Shown: in pieces, positions 35,937 to 45,135 of the stretch
Position numbering within the stretch: the first letter of the stretch is position 1
Layout of the letters: each line of letters starts with the position of its first letter
NCBI RefSeq assembly: GCF_015223065.1
Contig: NZ_JADFBY010000002.1
Location: forward strand, 558,001 to 622,000
DNA length: 64,000 nt
Reading direction: 5' to 3'
Source of the DNA: Mucilaginibacter sp. JRF
GTDB taxonomy: Bacteria > Bacteroidota > Bacteroidia > Sphingobacteriales > Sphingobacteriaceae
The notes under the pieces: generated by a model
The model's input: only the letters and a program-made list of their open reading frames with translations
What the model was told of the DNA's origin: nothing
The model's database searches: none
Position numbers and translations under genes: made by a program

Positions 35937-37786
35937 TAAAAAAATTATTTATGGTTGCCTGTATGCTATTTGCTGTGCAACTGGCAAAAGGCTACGAGGG
36001 GCAAAAAATAAACTCAAAGGTTACCAGGGTAACCGTGTTTTTAAACAGCGCGCAGGTAATGCGTACGGCAGCGGTTAGCATAACGCCCGGAACATCAACA
36101 TTGGTTTTTGATAATATATCGCCCGATGTTGATGTGCAAAGTATACAGGTAAAAGCGGCAGGTGAGTTTACCATACTGTCGGTTAAGCATGAGCTTGATT
36201 ATTTAAACGAACAAACGAAAGAAAAAAGGATAGAGGAGTTAGAGGAGCAAAAGAAACTGATACAGGATAAGCTGGACATGCAGAACAATTTATTGAACAT
36301 ATACCAGGAAGAAAGTGCCATGCTGTTAAAAAATCAGCAGGTATCGGGGCAAAATAACAACCTCGATCTGGTAAAGCTGCGCCAGGCCCTGGAGTTTCAA
36401 ACCACCCGCTTAACCGATATCAGGAAAAAGCAGCAGGCTATTAAAAATGAAATAGCCACGCTAAACATCCAGTTGCGCAAGTTTGATAAGCAGATCAACG
36501 ATATGGATGCAGGCAATAGCAAAGCTACCAGTAATGTATTGGTAACTGTGTCATCAACCAAAATATTGCAAGCGGCATTTACCCTTAGCTACGTAGTTAA
36601 AAACGCGTCGTGGTTCCCGGTTTACGATATCAGGGCTAAAAACGTTAACAGCCCTATCAATATAGTTTATAAAGCCAATGTATCGCAACAATGCGGCGAA
36701 GATTGGCGTAATGTAAAGCTTACCCTCTCAACAGGCAACCCAACAACCAGTGGCTCAAAACCCGAGTTAACACCGTATTATTTGAATGTTGGCATGTACG
36801 CTTTAAATAGCACAACCAGCATAACCAAAGTAACCGGCAAGGTTTTTAGCGGCCGCGAAATGTTGATAGGCGCAACTGTTAAAGTTAAGGGCACATCAAT
36901 CGGTACGGTTACTGATGCTTCAGGCTCATACTCATTACAAGTACCTGCCGGTAACCCGGTGTTGGAGTATAGCTATATTGGCTATGAAACACGTGAGATG
37001 ACGGCCACACAGCCGGTGCTTAACGTGAATTTAAATGAGAATAAAAATACCCTGAACGAAGTGGTAGTTGTGGGCTATGGCTATAGCAATAATGCAGATA
37101 AGGCGCTAAGAGGCAAGGTTGCCGGGCTTGCCGTTGTGGATAGTAGCATTCCTATAACTGTTAAGCAGATTGAAAATCAAACTAATATTGAGTTCGCTAT
37201 TCAAAACCCCTATAATATTCCGGGTGATGGCAAACAATATTTGGTTGAGATAAACAGCTTTGAGCTGCCTGCAAACTATCAGTATTATGTTGCGCCCAAG
37301 TTGAGTACCGATGTGTTTTTAACCGCAACGCTGACCGACTGGAACAAATACAACTTTTTATCGGGCGAGGCTAACCTGTTTTTTGAGGGCACGTTCATCG
37401 GTAAATCATTGATTGATACACGCTCAACTAATGACACGCTCAGCCTGTCGTTAGGTGTTGATAAAAGCATACAGGTTACCCGCACGCTGCAAAAGGATCT
37501 GAAAGAGAAAAAAAGCTTCGGCTCAACCCGTAAAGTAACCCGCGACTGGCTCATAGCTGTTAAAAACCGCAAAAGTCAGCCGGTTAATTTGTTGATAGAG
37601 GATCAGGTTCCGGTATCGCAAAATTCATCAATAGGGGTAGATGTGCAGCAAACATCCGGTGCCGAAAGCGATAAACTTAACGGTAAGCTTTCATGGAGTT
37701 TTATGCTAAATTCGCAGCAGGATAAAAAATTGCAGGTTAAATACCAGGTAAGTTACCCTAAAGATCAATCCGTTATTATAGAATAA
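35933..37786 (+). CDS. MuiA-family (DUF4139) protein with inserted carboxypeptidase-regulatory/SusC-like segment
   Basis: 617-aa secreted protein with a signal peptide (about residues 1-20). An N-terminal DUF4140-type domain (VTRVTVFLNSAQVMRTA) leads to a coiled coil at about 88-195. The DUF4139 body (VKNASWFPVYDIRA, CGEDWRNVKLTLSTGNP, then SWSFMLNSQQDKKLQVKYQVSYP at the end) is split at about 300-410 by a carboxypeptidase-regulatory-like repeat (VTGKVFSGREMLIGATVKVKG, GYETRE). Within the insert comes the SusC signature NEVVVVGYG and a short plug remnant (ALRGKVAGLAV). The stop abuts the nuoN ATG directly. The role is unknown; envelope location is likely. Confidence 0.8.
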   Translation: MLKKLFMVACMLFAVQLAKGYEGQKINSKVTRVTVFLNSAQVMRTAAVSITPGTSTLVFDNISPDVDVQSIQVKAAGEFTILSVKHELDYLNEQTKEKRIEELEEQKKLIQDKLDMQNNLLNIYQEESAMLLKNQQVSGQNNNLDLVKLRQALEFQTTRLTDIRKKQQAIKNEIATLNIQLRKFDKQINDMDAGNSKATSNVLVTVSSTKILQAAFTLSYVVKNASWFPVYDIRAKNVNSPINIVYKANVSQQCGEDWRNVKLTLSTGNPTTSGSKPELTPYYLNVGMYALNSTTSITKVTGKVFSGREMLIGATVKVKGTSIGTVTDASGSYSLQVPAGNPVLEYSYIGYETREMTATQPVLNVNLNENKNTLNEVVVVGYGYSNNADKALRGKVAGLAVVDSSIPITVKQIENQTNIEFAIQNPYNIPGDGKQYLVEINSFELPANYQYYVAPKLSTDVFLTATLTDWNKYNFLSGEANLFFEGTFIGKSLIDTRSTNDTLSLSLGVDKSIQVTRTLQKDLKEKKSFGSTRKVTRDWLIAVKNRKSQPVNLLIEDQVPVSQNSSIGVDVQQTSGAESDKLNGKLSWSFMLNSQQDKKLQVKYQVSYPKDQSVIIE

Positions 37787-39292
37787 ATGCACGACCTGTT
37801 ACCCACCATATCCCAGCAGCTAAGCAGTATATTAGGCGACGTACACTATTTTGTGCCCGAGCTGTATTTGAGCGCGCTGTTTATTTTGGTGCTGCTTGCC
37901 GATCTGTTTATAGGTAAGCACTCCGAAAGATACTGCCGGGCTATTGGTATAGCAGGATTGATCATTGTATTCTTTAAGGATTATGACCAATGGTGGATGC
38001 TTTTAAAGGGTAGTGGTATGCAGCCGCTATTTAATGGCATGCTGTTGCTTCATCGTAAAACGGTATCATTTAAAGCGGTCATCGATCTGCTCACGATGTT
38101 GCTTATGGTTTATTTCCCTTGGGATAATAAGCTCGCCTCGCACAAAAAAGGATTGTCTGATCTGTATACCATCACCATAGGCTCGGTACTTGGGTTGCAT
38201 TTACTTGCCATGGCTACCAACCTGCTGTCCATCTTTTTGGCGGTCGAGATGGTATCCATCGCATCATATTTGATGGTGGCATACTGTTCTGAAACTGGTT
38301 TGAGTGCCGAGGCTGGTTTAAAATACGTGTTATTCGGTGCGGCATCGTCGGCTGTGCTGCTGTATGGCATATCATTACTGTACGGCTTTACCGGCTCGCT
38401 CGATATTTGGGACCCTAAGTTTATGGTGAACCTCACCGCTACCGGCAGCGCCGGGGTAGGGTTAGCCCTCACATTGGTGTTGATAGGTATAGGCTTCAAA
38501 CTATCATTTGTACCCGTGCATTTTTGGGTGCCCGATGTTTATGAAGGTGCCGCTACGCCTGTTACGGCCTACCTTTCAACCGTGCCTAAAATTGCGGCCT
38601 TTGCCTTGCTGATAAACTTTGTGAATGCCTTTGTAGCCGTAGTGCCTCATCCCGATTTTGATTTCAGGCTGGTGCTGTCGGCCATAGGTGTCATCACCAT
38701 GATAGCCGGTAACTTTGCCGCCGTGGCGCAGCAAAACGTAAAACGTATGCTGGCCTACTCAAGCATAGGGCATACCGGTTTCGCGCTGATGGCGGTGGTA
38801 ACCTATTCGCCGCAGGGGTTAAATTCACTCATCTATTATTTAGCTGTATACGCCATTGCCAATATTGCCGCGCTGCTTTTGGCCAGCTACTTCAGCAACC
38901 AGGCCGGTGCCGAAAAGGTAACCGAATACAAAGGCTTAGGCTTTAAATACCCCATAGTATCGGTTTGCTTTGTAATTGTATTGATATCGCTAACGGGTTT
39001 GCCGGTTTCGGCGGGATTTACGGGTAAGCTTTTCGTTTTCTCGTCGGTTTACAGCGTTTATCAGCAAAATCATGATGTTTGGTTGCTTGCTTTAATGATA
39101 ACCGGTGCCGTTGTTACCGTGGTATCGCTGTTTTACTATATCAAAATTCCGCTTAACCTGTTTTTAAGGAAAGGAGCCTCATCATTTGAGCACGACTATT
39201 CGGATAAAAAAGTGATTTTTTTAGGACTGGTGTTGTCGTTGTTGCTTATTTTGTTCGGTATTTTCCCAAATTGGCTGTACGAAGTATTGTAA
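37787..39292 (+). CDS. nuoN: NADH-quinone oxidoreductase subunit N
   Basis: 501-aa antiporter-like subunit of complex I with about 14 helices. Blocks include AVEMVSIASYLMVAYC with the conserved Glu, KLSFVPVHFWVPDVYEGAATPVTAYL-type sequence, and VKRMLAYSSIGHTGFALM. The ATG follows the TAA of the MuiA-like gene with no gap, which couples the two. It is the last nuo gene here. Confidence 0.96.
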   Translation: MHDLLPTISQQLSSILGDVHYFVPELYLSALFILVLLADLFIGKHSERYCRAIGIAGLIIVFFKDYDQWWMLLKGSGMQPLFNGMLLLHRKTVSFKAVIDLLTMLLMVYFPWDNKLASHKKGLSDLYTITIGSVLGLHLLAMATNLLSIFLAVEMVSIASYLMVAYCSETGLSAEAGLKYVLFGAASSAVLLYGISLLYGFTGSLDIWDPKFMVNLTATGSAGVGLALTLVLIGIGFKLSFVPVHFWVPDVYEGAATPVTAYLSTVPKIAAFALLINFVNAFVAVVPHPDFDFRLVLSAIGVITMIAGNFAAVAQQNVKRMLAYSSIGHTGFALMAVVTYSPQGLNSLIYYLAVYAIANIAALLLASYFSNQAGAEKVTEYKGLGFKYPIVSVCFVIVLISLTGLPVSAGFTGKLFVFSSVYSVYQQNHDVWLLALMITGAVVTVVSLFYYIKIPLNLFLRKGASSFEHDYSDKKVIFLGLVLSLLLILFGIFPNWLYEVL

Positions 39293-39399
39293 AGATCATA
39301 CTTTGTTTCAAAATTTTTCAAAAACTATAAAAATAGTAGTGATTTTATAATAAAAATCATATTTTCACGCCATTCTAAATTTAATTGTCTGAAAAATTA

Positions 39400-40707
39400 A
39401 TGAAACGGTACTTTCCCTTCCTTTTAATCCTGATTGCTTTAGTACTCACCTTTATTTATCCTTCGGTTGAACTGAATACCACTGAGAAATCGCAATTCAA
39501 CGGTGCTGACATCGCCTGGATGCTGATGTCGACGGCTCTGGTGCTGATCATGACACCTGGTTTAGCCTTTTTTTATGGTGGTATGGTCAACAAAAAAAAT
39601 GTGATTTCAACCATGCTGCAAAGCATCGTATGTATGGTTATCATCACGGTTATTTGGGGTATATTCGGCTTTAGTTTAGCTTTTGGCGAAAGCATAGGCG
39701 GGGTTATAGGCAACCCATCAACCTTTTTTATGATGAAGGGTATGCTGGGCACAGCTACCTGGCCAATGGCACCAACCATTCCATTGCTGTTGTTTGCCAT
39801 GTACCAGTTAAAGTTCGCAATCATCACCCCGGCATTAATTACCGGTGCTTTTGCCGAGCGTATCCGTTTCAATTCATACATCATCTTCCTGATATTATTT
39901 TCCATATTCATATTCTCGCCGCTGGCACACAGCACCTGGCACCCTGATGGTATACTGGCCAAAATGGGTGTGCTTGATTTTGCCGGTGGTACCGTTGTAC
40001 ACATGTCGGCAGGTTGGGCGGCCTTGGCATCGGCCATCTATTTAAAACGGCGTAACGAGGCTACGCACTCACCGGCGCGCATCACGTATGTTATCATCGG
40101 TACAGGTTTGCTGTGGTTTGGCTGGTTCGGCTTTAATGCAGGTTCGGCTTTGGGCGCAAACGCTTTGGCGGTAAGCGCGCTGGCAACCAGCACAACAGCG
40201 TCAGCAGCGGCAGGCATCACCTGGATATTTTTTGATATGTTGCGCAAGCGCAAGCCATCGGCCATGGGTACCTGTATAGGCGCTGTGGTTGGTTTGGTGG
40301 CTATTACACCGGCCGCGGGCTTTGTATCGGTACCGCACTCGCTGGCAATTGGTATCATATCAGCTGTGGTAAGTAATCTGGTAGTAGAGTGGCGCACCCG
40401 TACCTCAATTGATGATACGCTGGATGTATTCCCTTGCCACGGTGTTGGCGGTATGGTGGGTATGGTGCTTACCGGTGTGTTCGCTCATCAAAACGTTAAC
40501 CCGGGTATTGCCAACGGTAACGGCCTGTTTTTTGGTGAAACTAAATTGTTCATGATACAGATGGTAGCCCTGGTAGGTACATCAATATTCGCGTTCTTTG
40601 GTTCGTTATTATTATTAAAGGTTACCGACCTGATATCGCCATTACGTGTATCAATGGAAGAAGAAATTGTTGGTTTGGACGTTAGCCAGCACGGCGAAAA
40701 ACTATAA
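39400..40707 (+). CDS. amtB: Ammonium transporter (Amt family)
   Basis: 435 aa from ATG 39400; an in-frame TTG at 39385 is the alternative. The N-terminal signal-like helix is followed by 11 helices. The family motif DIAWMLMSTALVLIMTPGLAFFYGGMV opens the protein (read in parts). The twin pore histidines lie in PLAHSTWHPDG and FPCHGVGG. It imports ammonium as a trimer. A PII protein (GlnK) usually adjoins amtB but none is present. A strong terminator follows. Confidence 0.95.
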   Translation: MKRYFPFLLILIALVLTFIYPSVELNTTEKSQFNGADIAWMLMSTALVLIMTPGLAFFYGGMVNKKNVISTMLQSIVCMVIITVIWGIFGFSLAFGESIGGVIGNPSTFFMMKGMLGTATWPMAPTIPLLLFAMYQLKFAIITPALITGAFAERIRFNSYIIFLILFSIFIFSPLAHSTWHPDGILAKMGVLDFAGGTVVHMSAGWAALASAIYLKRRNEATHSPARITYVIIGTGLLWFGWFGFNAGSALGANALAVSALATSTTASAAAGITWIFFDMLRKRKPSAMGTCIGAVVGLVAITPAAGFVSVPHSLAIGIISAVVSNLVVEWRTRTSIDDTLDVFPCHGVGGMVGMVLTGVFAHQNVNPGIANGNGLFFGETKLFMIQMVALVGTSIFAFFGSLLLLKVTDLISPLRVSMEEEIVGLDVSQHGEKL

Positions 40708-40732
40708 CAAACCGTTTACATACTAAAATTTT

Positions 40733-40775
40733 AAATGCTTATGACTACTTTACAGGTGTCATAAGCATTTTTTTA
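40733..40775 (+). terminator. Terminator after amtB
   Basis: Perfect 13-bp stem AAATGCTTATGAC / GTCATAAGCATTT (40733-40745, 40758-40770), 12-nt loop, T run ending just before the next ATG. Confidence 0.9.
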
Positions 40776-40779
40776 TTTG

Positions 40780-41835
40780 ATGAAACCACATTACCCTATA
40801 TTGGATGGATTGCGGGGTACGGCCGCCATTCTTGTTGTTATCTTCCACATACTTGAGGTTAACTTTCCGCCCGAAACACACCCCATGAACCACGGTTACC
40901 TCGCGGTTGATTTCTTTTACCTGCTATCGGGCTTTGTGGTAGGCTATGCTTATGATGATAGATGGGGGGGGAATATGACGGTATGGCAATTCCTGAAAAT
41001 AAGGTTCGCGCGCCTGCACCCCATGGTGATATTCAGCATTACCGTGGGCGCTATTGCTTTCTGGGTCGATCCGTTTCGCAGCAGTTCTTTTGATATCAGC
41101 CTGATCAAACTCATTGGCGTCACCCTAATCAGCTATACCATTTTACCCGCGCCGGATGTTCGCGGCTGGGGCGAGATCCATTCGCTTAATGGCCCATGCT
41201 GGTCGTTATTGCAGGAGTATATCGCCAATATCCTTTACGCGGTAACAGGCCGAAAGTTAAATAAACCGGCATTGATCGGTTTGGTAATTATATCGGGCAT
41301 AGTTTTAATTGTGACAGCCCTGTATCAAAACTATTTAGGCTTAGGCTGGAGTTTTGAAACATTTTGGGCAGGCCCGGTACGCATGGTGTTCCCGTTCTTT
41401 GGGGGCTTACTGCTGTTCCGTATGGGTAAGCTGATCCGTATACCCATGACCTATCCGCTATGCTCGTTACTATTGATCGTATTATTTTTTATGCCGAGAT
41501 TCCAGCTTAATGGTTTATATGATGTAAGCTGTATCATCCTGATATTCCCGTTAATGGTAGCCGCCGGGGCAGGGGGCAGGGTAAGCGGCAGGTGGGCGGC
41601 CGTTTGTAAATTCGCAGGTGATATATCATACCCGCTTTACCTCATCCATTACCCGTTTATCTACATATATGGTTATTGGATAAGTGTTACCAAGCCAACT
41701 GCCGGGCAAAACGTACCCATAGCCATTGGCTTATTTGTGTTTTTTATATTATTCGCTTTAGCGGCCTTAAAATGGTACGATGAACCTGTGCGCAAATGGT
41801 TGCGCAAAAAGCTTGTTCCAACACGTGCCGTTTAG
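40780..41835 (+). CDS. Acyltransferase family 3 (OafA/YrhL-like) membrane protein
   Basis: 351 aa from ATG 40780, which follows the amtB terminator by a few bases. About ten helices. The family opening LDGLRGTAAILVVIFH is intact with its catalytic-type His, and DFFYLLSGFVVGY and RFARLHPMV follow, then LYLIHYPF near the C-terminus. These proteins O-acylate sugars of exopolysaccharide, LPS or peptidoglycan; the acceptor is unknown. No glycan cluster adjoins it. Confidence 0.9.
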   Translation: MKPHYPILDGLRGTAAILVVIFHILEVNFPPETHPMNHGYLAVDFFYLLSGFVVGYAYDDRWGGNMTVWQFLKIRFARLHPMVIFSITVGAIAFWVDPFRSSSFDISLIKLIGVTLISYTILPAPDVRGWGEIHSLNGPCWSLLQEYIANILYAVTGRKLNKPALIGLVIISGIVLIVTALYQNYLGLGWSFETFWAGPVRMVFPFFGGLLLFRMGKLIRIPMTYPLCSLLLIVLFFMPRFQLNGLYDVSCIILIFPLMVAAGAGGRVSGRWAAVCKFAGDISYPLYLIHYPFIYIYGYWISVTKPTAGQNVPIAIGLFVFFILFALAALKWYDEPVRKWLRKKLVPTRAV

Positions 41836-41919
41836 GGTGATTAAATAGATGTTAAATTAATATCAATATTAATGCTTTTTTAATGACAATAGGATAGGTG
41901 ATTATCGCTAATAAAAGTT

Positions 41920-41927
41920 TACTTTTG
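41920..41927 (+). promoter_or_regulatory. -7 box for the purF-type gene
   Basis: TACTTTTG (TAnnTTTG), 17 nt before the ATG at 41945. Confidence 0.6.
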
Positions 41928-41944
41928 CAACCTCATTCCAAATC

Positions 41945-43852
41945 ATGAGCGATCAGATTAAACATGAATGCGGTGTGGCATTTATCCGCCTAAGAAAGCC
42001 ACTCTCTTATTATCAGCAAAAGTACGGCACTGCGCTGTACGGCTTAAACAAACTGTACCTTTTAATGGAAAAACAACACAACCGCGGCCAGGATGGCGCA
42101 GGTGTTGCTACCATTAAACTGGATATTGAACCGGGTAAGCGCTACATTAGTCGCCACCGCTCAATGGCCTCAAACGCCGTTGCTGATATTTTTGAGTACA
42201 TCCAGAAAAAATTTGCTGACATTGAAAAGGAGTTTCCTGAAAAGCTTGCCGATGCCGAATGGTTAAAAGAGCATGTGAGCTTTACAGGCGAGGTGCTTTT
42301 AGGCCACCTGCGTTATGGTACGCATGGCAAAAATAGTATCGAAAACTGTCACCCTTTTCTGCGCCAAAACAACTGGAAAACACGTAACCTGGTAATTGCC
42401 GGTAACTTTAACATGACCAATGTTGACGAGCTACTGCAACAGCTTTACGATTTAGGGCAACACCCTAAAGAGAAAGCCGATACCGTTACCGTGTTGGAAA
42501 AGATAGGTCACTTTTTAGACACCGAGAACCAGGGTTTGTTCGATCAGTACAAACGCGAGGGACTGGATGATAACGTTGAGATCAGCAAGCTGATAGCTAA
42601 TGATCTGGACGTTGCCAAAATTCTCCGTAAATCAGCCAAAAACTGGGATGGTGGTTATACTATTGCCGGTATAATGGGCCACGGTGACGCGTTTGTAATG
42701 CGCGACCCTGTAGGTATACGCCCGGCATTCTATTATTATAACGATGAGATAGTTGTTGCGGCATCTGAGCGCCCGGCTATCCAAACCGCCTTCAATATTC
42801 CGGTTGATGAGATCAACGAGATCAAACCCGGCCACGCCCTGATCGTTAAAAAGAATGGCGAAGTATCTGAAGATATGTTCAGCGAGCCATTGGAGAAAAA
42901 GGCATGTTCATTTGAGCGTATCTATTTCTCGCGCGGCAGCGATTCATCTATCTACCGTGAGCGTAAGCAATTAGGCAGGTTGTTATGCCCGCAGATATTG
43001 GATTTTGTTGATCACGATATTAAGAATACTGTATTCTCATATATACCCAACACTGCCGAGGTTGCCTTTTACGGCATGGTTGAGGGTGTGCACAAATACA
43101 TTAAAAAATACCAGCGCGACAGGCTGCTTAACCGCGCCGACAAAATTAGCGATGAAGAACTGACCGAGGTGCTGCAATTAGCTCCACGTGTAGAGAAGAT
43201 CGCTATTAAGGATGTTAAGCTGCGTACCTTCATCACCCAGGATGCCGACCGCAGCGAAATGGTTGCCCACGTTTATGATACCACTTATGGCTTGATAAAA
43301 AACGGAACCGATCAGCTGGTGGTACTGGATGATTCCATAGTTCGTGGTACTACGCTTAAGCAAAGCATCCTGAAGATACTTGACCGTTTAGGCCCTAAAA
43401 AAATAGTGGTAGTGTCATCAGCTCCGCAAATACGTTACCCGGATTGTTACGGTATCGATATGTCGCGCATGGGCGAGTTTGTGGCTTTTGAGGCGGCGGT
43501 AAGCTTGCTTAAGGATGCCGGTAAAGAGGATGTACTATTAAAGGTTTACCAGCAATGTAAGGATAGCGCCAAGTTGCCTAAAGAGCAGGTGGTAAACTAT
43601 GTAAAGGCCATTTACGAGCCATTTACCGATCAGGAAATATCTGATCGTATTGCACAGATCATTACTCCAAAAAATACAAATGCAGAGGTAAGGGTAATTT
43701 ACCAAACACTGGATAACCTGCACATTGCCTGCCCTGGCCATACCGGCGATTGGTATTTCTCGGGTAACTACCCAACTCCGGGTGGCAACAAGGTGGTTAA
43801 CCGCGCTTTTGTTAACTGGATGGAAGGCAAAAACCAACGTGCTTACATGTAA
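41945..43852 (+). CDS. purF: Amidophosphoribosyltransferase (PurF-type), long form
   Basis: 635 aa, against about 470-510 for typical PurF. The N-terminal class II glutamine amidotransferase domain has the nucleophile Cys9 (KHECGVAF), which requires removal of eight residues, plus NRGQDGAGVA and LGHLRYGTHG. The PRPP-binding loop VVLDDSIVRGTT lies near residue 460 and keeps both acidic residues. The extra length lies in insertions of the glutaminase half and a C-terminal extension of about 80 residues. First step of purine synthesis is the default role; a paralogous function is possible because Bacteroidota often have two purF-like genes. Confidence 0.85.
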   Translation: MSDQIKHECGVAFIRLRKPLSYYQQKYGTALYGLNKLYLLMEKQHNRGQDGAGVATIKLDIEPGKRYISRHRSMASNAVADIFEYIQKKFADIEKEFPEKLADAEWLKEHVSFTGEVLLGHLRYGTHGKNSIENCHPFLRQNNWKTRNLVIAGNFNMTNVDELLQQLYDLGQHPKEKADTVTVLEKIGHFLDTENQGLFDQYKREGLDDNVEISKLIANDLDVAKILRKSAKNWDGGYTIAGIMGHGDAFVMRDPVGIRPAFYYYNDEIVVAASERPAIQTAFNIPVDEINEIKPGHALIVKKNGEVSEDMFSEPLEKKACSFERIYFSRGSDSSIYRERKQLGRLLCPQILDFVDHDIKNTVFSYIPNTAEVAFYGMVEGVHKYIKKYQRDRLLNRADKISDEELTEVLQLAPRVEKIAIKDVKLRTFITQDADRSEMVAHVYDTTYGLIKNGTDQLVVLDDSIVRGTTLKQSILKILDRLGPKKIVVVSSAPQIRYPDCYGIDMSRMGEFVAFEAAVSLLKDAGKEDVLLKVYQQCKDSAKLPKEQVVNYVKAIYEPFTDQEISDRIAQIITPKNTNAEVRVIYQTLDNLHIACPGHTGDWYFSGNYPTPGGNKVVNRAFVNWMEGKNQRAYM

Positions 43853-43887
43853 GCCTTATTTGGTTATAACCTGCACACAATTTACAG

Positions 43888-43917
43888 AACGCTCCGGAAA
43901 CGGGGCGTTTCTTGTTT
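43888..43917 (+). terminator. Terminator after purF-type gene
   Basis: Stem AACGCTCCG / CGGGGCGTT (43888-43896, 43901-43909) with one wobble pair and a GAAA tetraloop, followed by TTCTTGTTT. Confidence 0.75.
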
Positions 43918-43934
43918 GTGGGGTATAAACAAGA

Positions 43935-44264
43935 ATGAGCGTGGAGTTGATATATTTGAAATGCTTAGAATTGATATTTATGAATCGTGAATTGAAGAAT
44001 GTATTGAATTTTATAATGATCGCGATTCTGAATGTTTTGCTATTTATCTTATTGCAAATAGCTTCTCAATTCGTTCATTTCTTTATTTACGGTGAGGGAG
44101 TATCAAGTGATAAGTATACTCTAAGAGTATCAACGTTTTTTGCGTTGCTACAATTGATGATAGTGCTTTTATTGTTTTATAAAAAGACGATCATTAAAAC
44201 ATATATACAGTTGATCTTAAGCGTTGTACTTATTATCGGATTGTATATTTATTATCTGTTGTAG
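43935..44264 (+). CDS. Small AT-rich membrane protein, unknown function
   Basis: I do not recognise this 109-aa protein. Three hydrophobic segments (about residues 23-45, 68-80 and 88-109) are visible, with a basic stretch (YKKTIIKTY) before the last. The start could be ATG 43935 or ATG 43980 (MNRELKN), the latter giving a more usual N-terminus. The base composition is clearly more AT-rich than the flanking genes. Its 3' end overlaps the converging LysE gene by 32 bp. Confidence 0.5.
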   Translation: MSVELIYLKCLELIFMNRELKNVLNFIMIAILNVLLFILLQIASQFVHFFIYGEGVSSDKYTLRVSTFFALLQLMIVLLLFYKKTIIKTYIQLILSVVLIIGLYIYYLL

Positions 44265-44967
44265 CCACATATTGCTTAAATGGTATTTTACCAATATGAA
44301 TTTCGGGAGAGTAAGAAACCTTATCTGACTTAAATACAATATGGCTGATCAGCCTGTCGAACAGAATAACCGAGGCGATGATGAGCGCTATACCCGCCAC
44401 CTGGTTTAGTTTGTGTACCAGGGTTACTGATATACGGTCGCGCAGTTTGTTGGCGTAAAAGGCCTTGAGCGTATCTAAGCCGAACTGCACGATCAGCACC
44501 GTTAAAAACATGATAGCTATTTTTAAGCGACGATCGGGAATGCCCTCGTGGTAGGTGGTACTGGCGGTGCCGATAACCATCATCCAGTGAAACAGGATGG
44601 TAGGGTTGAAAATACACATAAAAAAACCCTTCAAAAAATAACCGGTACGCTTAAGCTTTGATGGGGTAGAGTTGTTGTAGTTAACATCGGCCTTTTTAAA
44701 TATATAGTAGATGCCAATAATAAGCAGTATGGCACTGCCCACCACACCCGCGTAAATTTTGGTTTGCGGGGTAATATCTATCAATTGTGAGCCAAAAAGT
44801 ATGGCACCAACAAATACAACATCTGTTGATACTACACCCAGCGCGAAGGCAACACCTGCCTGAAAGCCCCTTTCAATACTCACCTTTATGAGCGAGAAAA
44901 AAACCGGCCCGGTTATAAAGGTTAGTATCAACCCTATACCGATTCCTGAAATAATGGCGTCTATCAT
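44233..44967 (-). CDS. LysE/RhtB-family exporter
   Basis: 244 aa with about six helices. The family opening GIGLILTFITGPVFFSLIKVSIERGF matches LysE (a GP-motif after helix 1), followed by GVVSTDVVFVGAILFG. Helix 4 contains the CIFNPTILFHWM segment, corresponding to the conserved NP motif of these amino acid exporters. The protein is about 35 residues longer than typical RhtB because of a C-terminal tail. The substrate is unknown. No neighbouring regulator is seen. Confidence 0.88.
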   Translation of the reverse strand: MIDAIISGIGIGLILTFITGPVFFSLIKVSIERGFQAGVAFALGVVSTDVVFVGAILFGSQLIDITPQTKIYAGVVGSAILLIIGIYYIFKKADVNYNNSTPSKLKRTGYFLKGFFMCIFNPTILFHWMMVIGTASTTYHEGIPDRRLKIAIMFLTVLIVQFGLDTLKAFYANKLRDRISVTLVHKLNQVAGIALIIASVILFDRLISHIVFKSDKVSYSPEIHIGKIPFKQYVATTDNKYTIR

Positions 44968-45135
44968 TAACTATATCTTGGGCGGCATTTTTTGAACATG
45001 CGAATATGCAATTTTATCTCATAAACCGTACAAAAATCTATTGGCCGCGGTAATAAATGTAATCTTATAACAGGAAATTATAAAAATTGATTTATGTTAG
45101 TGCTTTAAACTAAATTCGTACAACCAAGTTATAAA

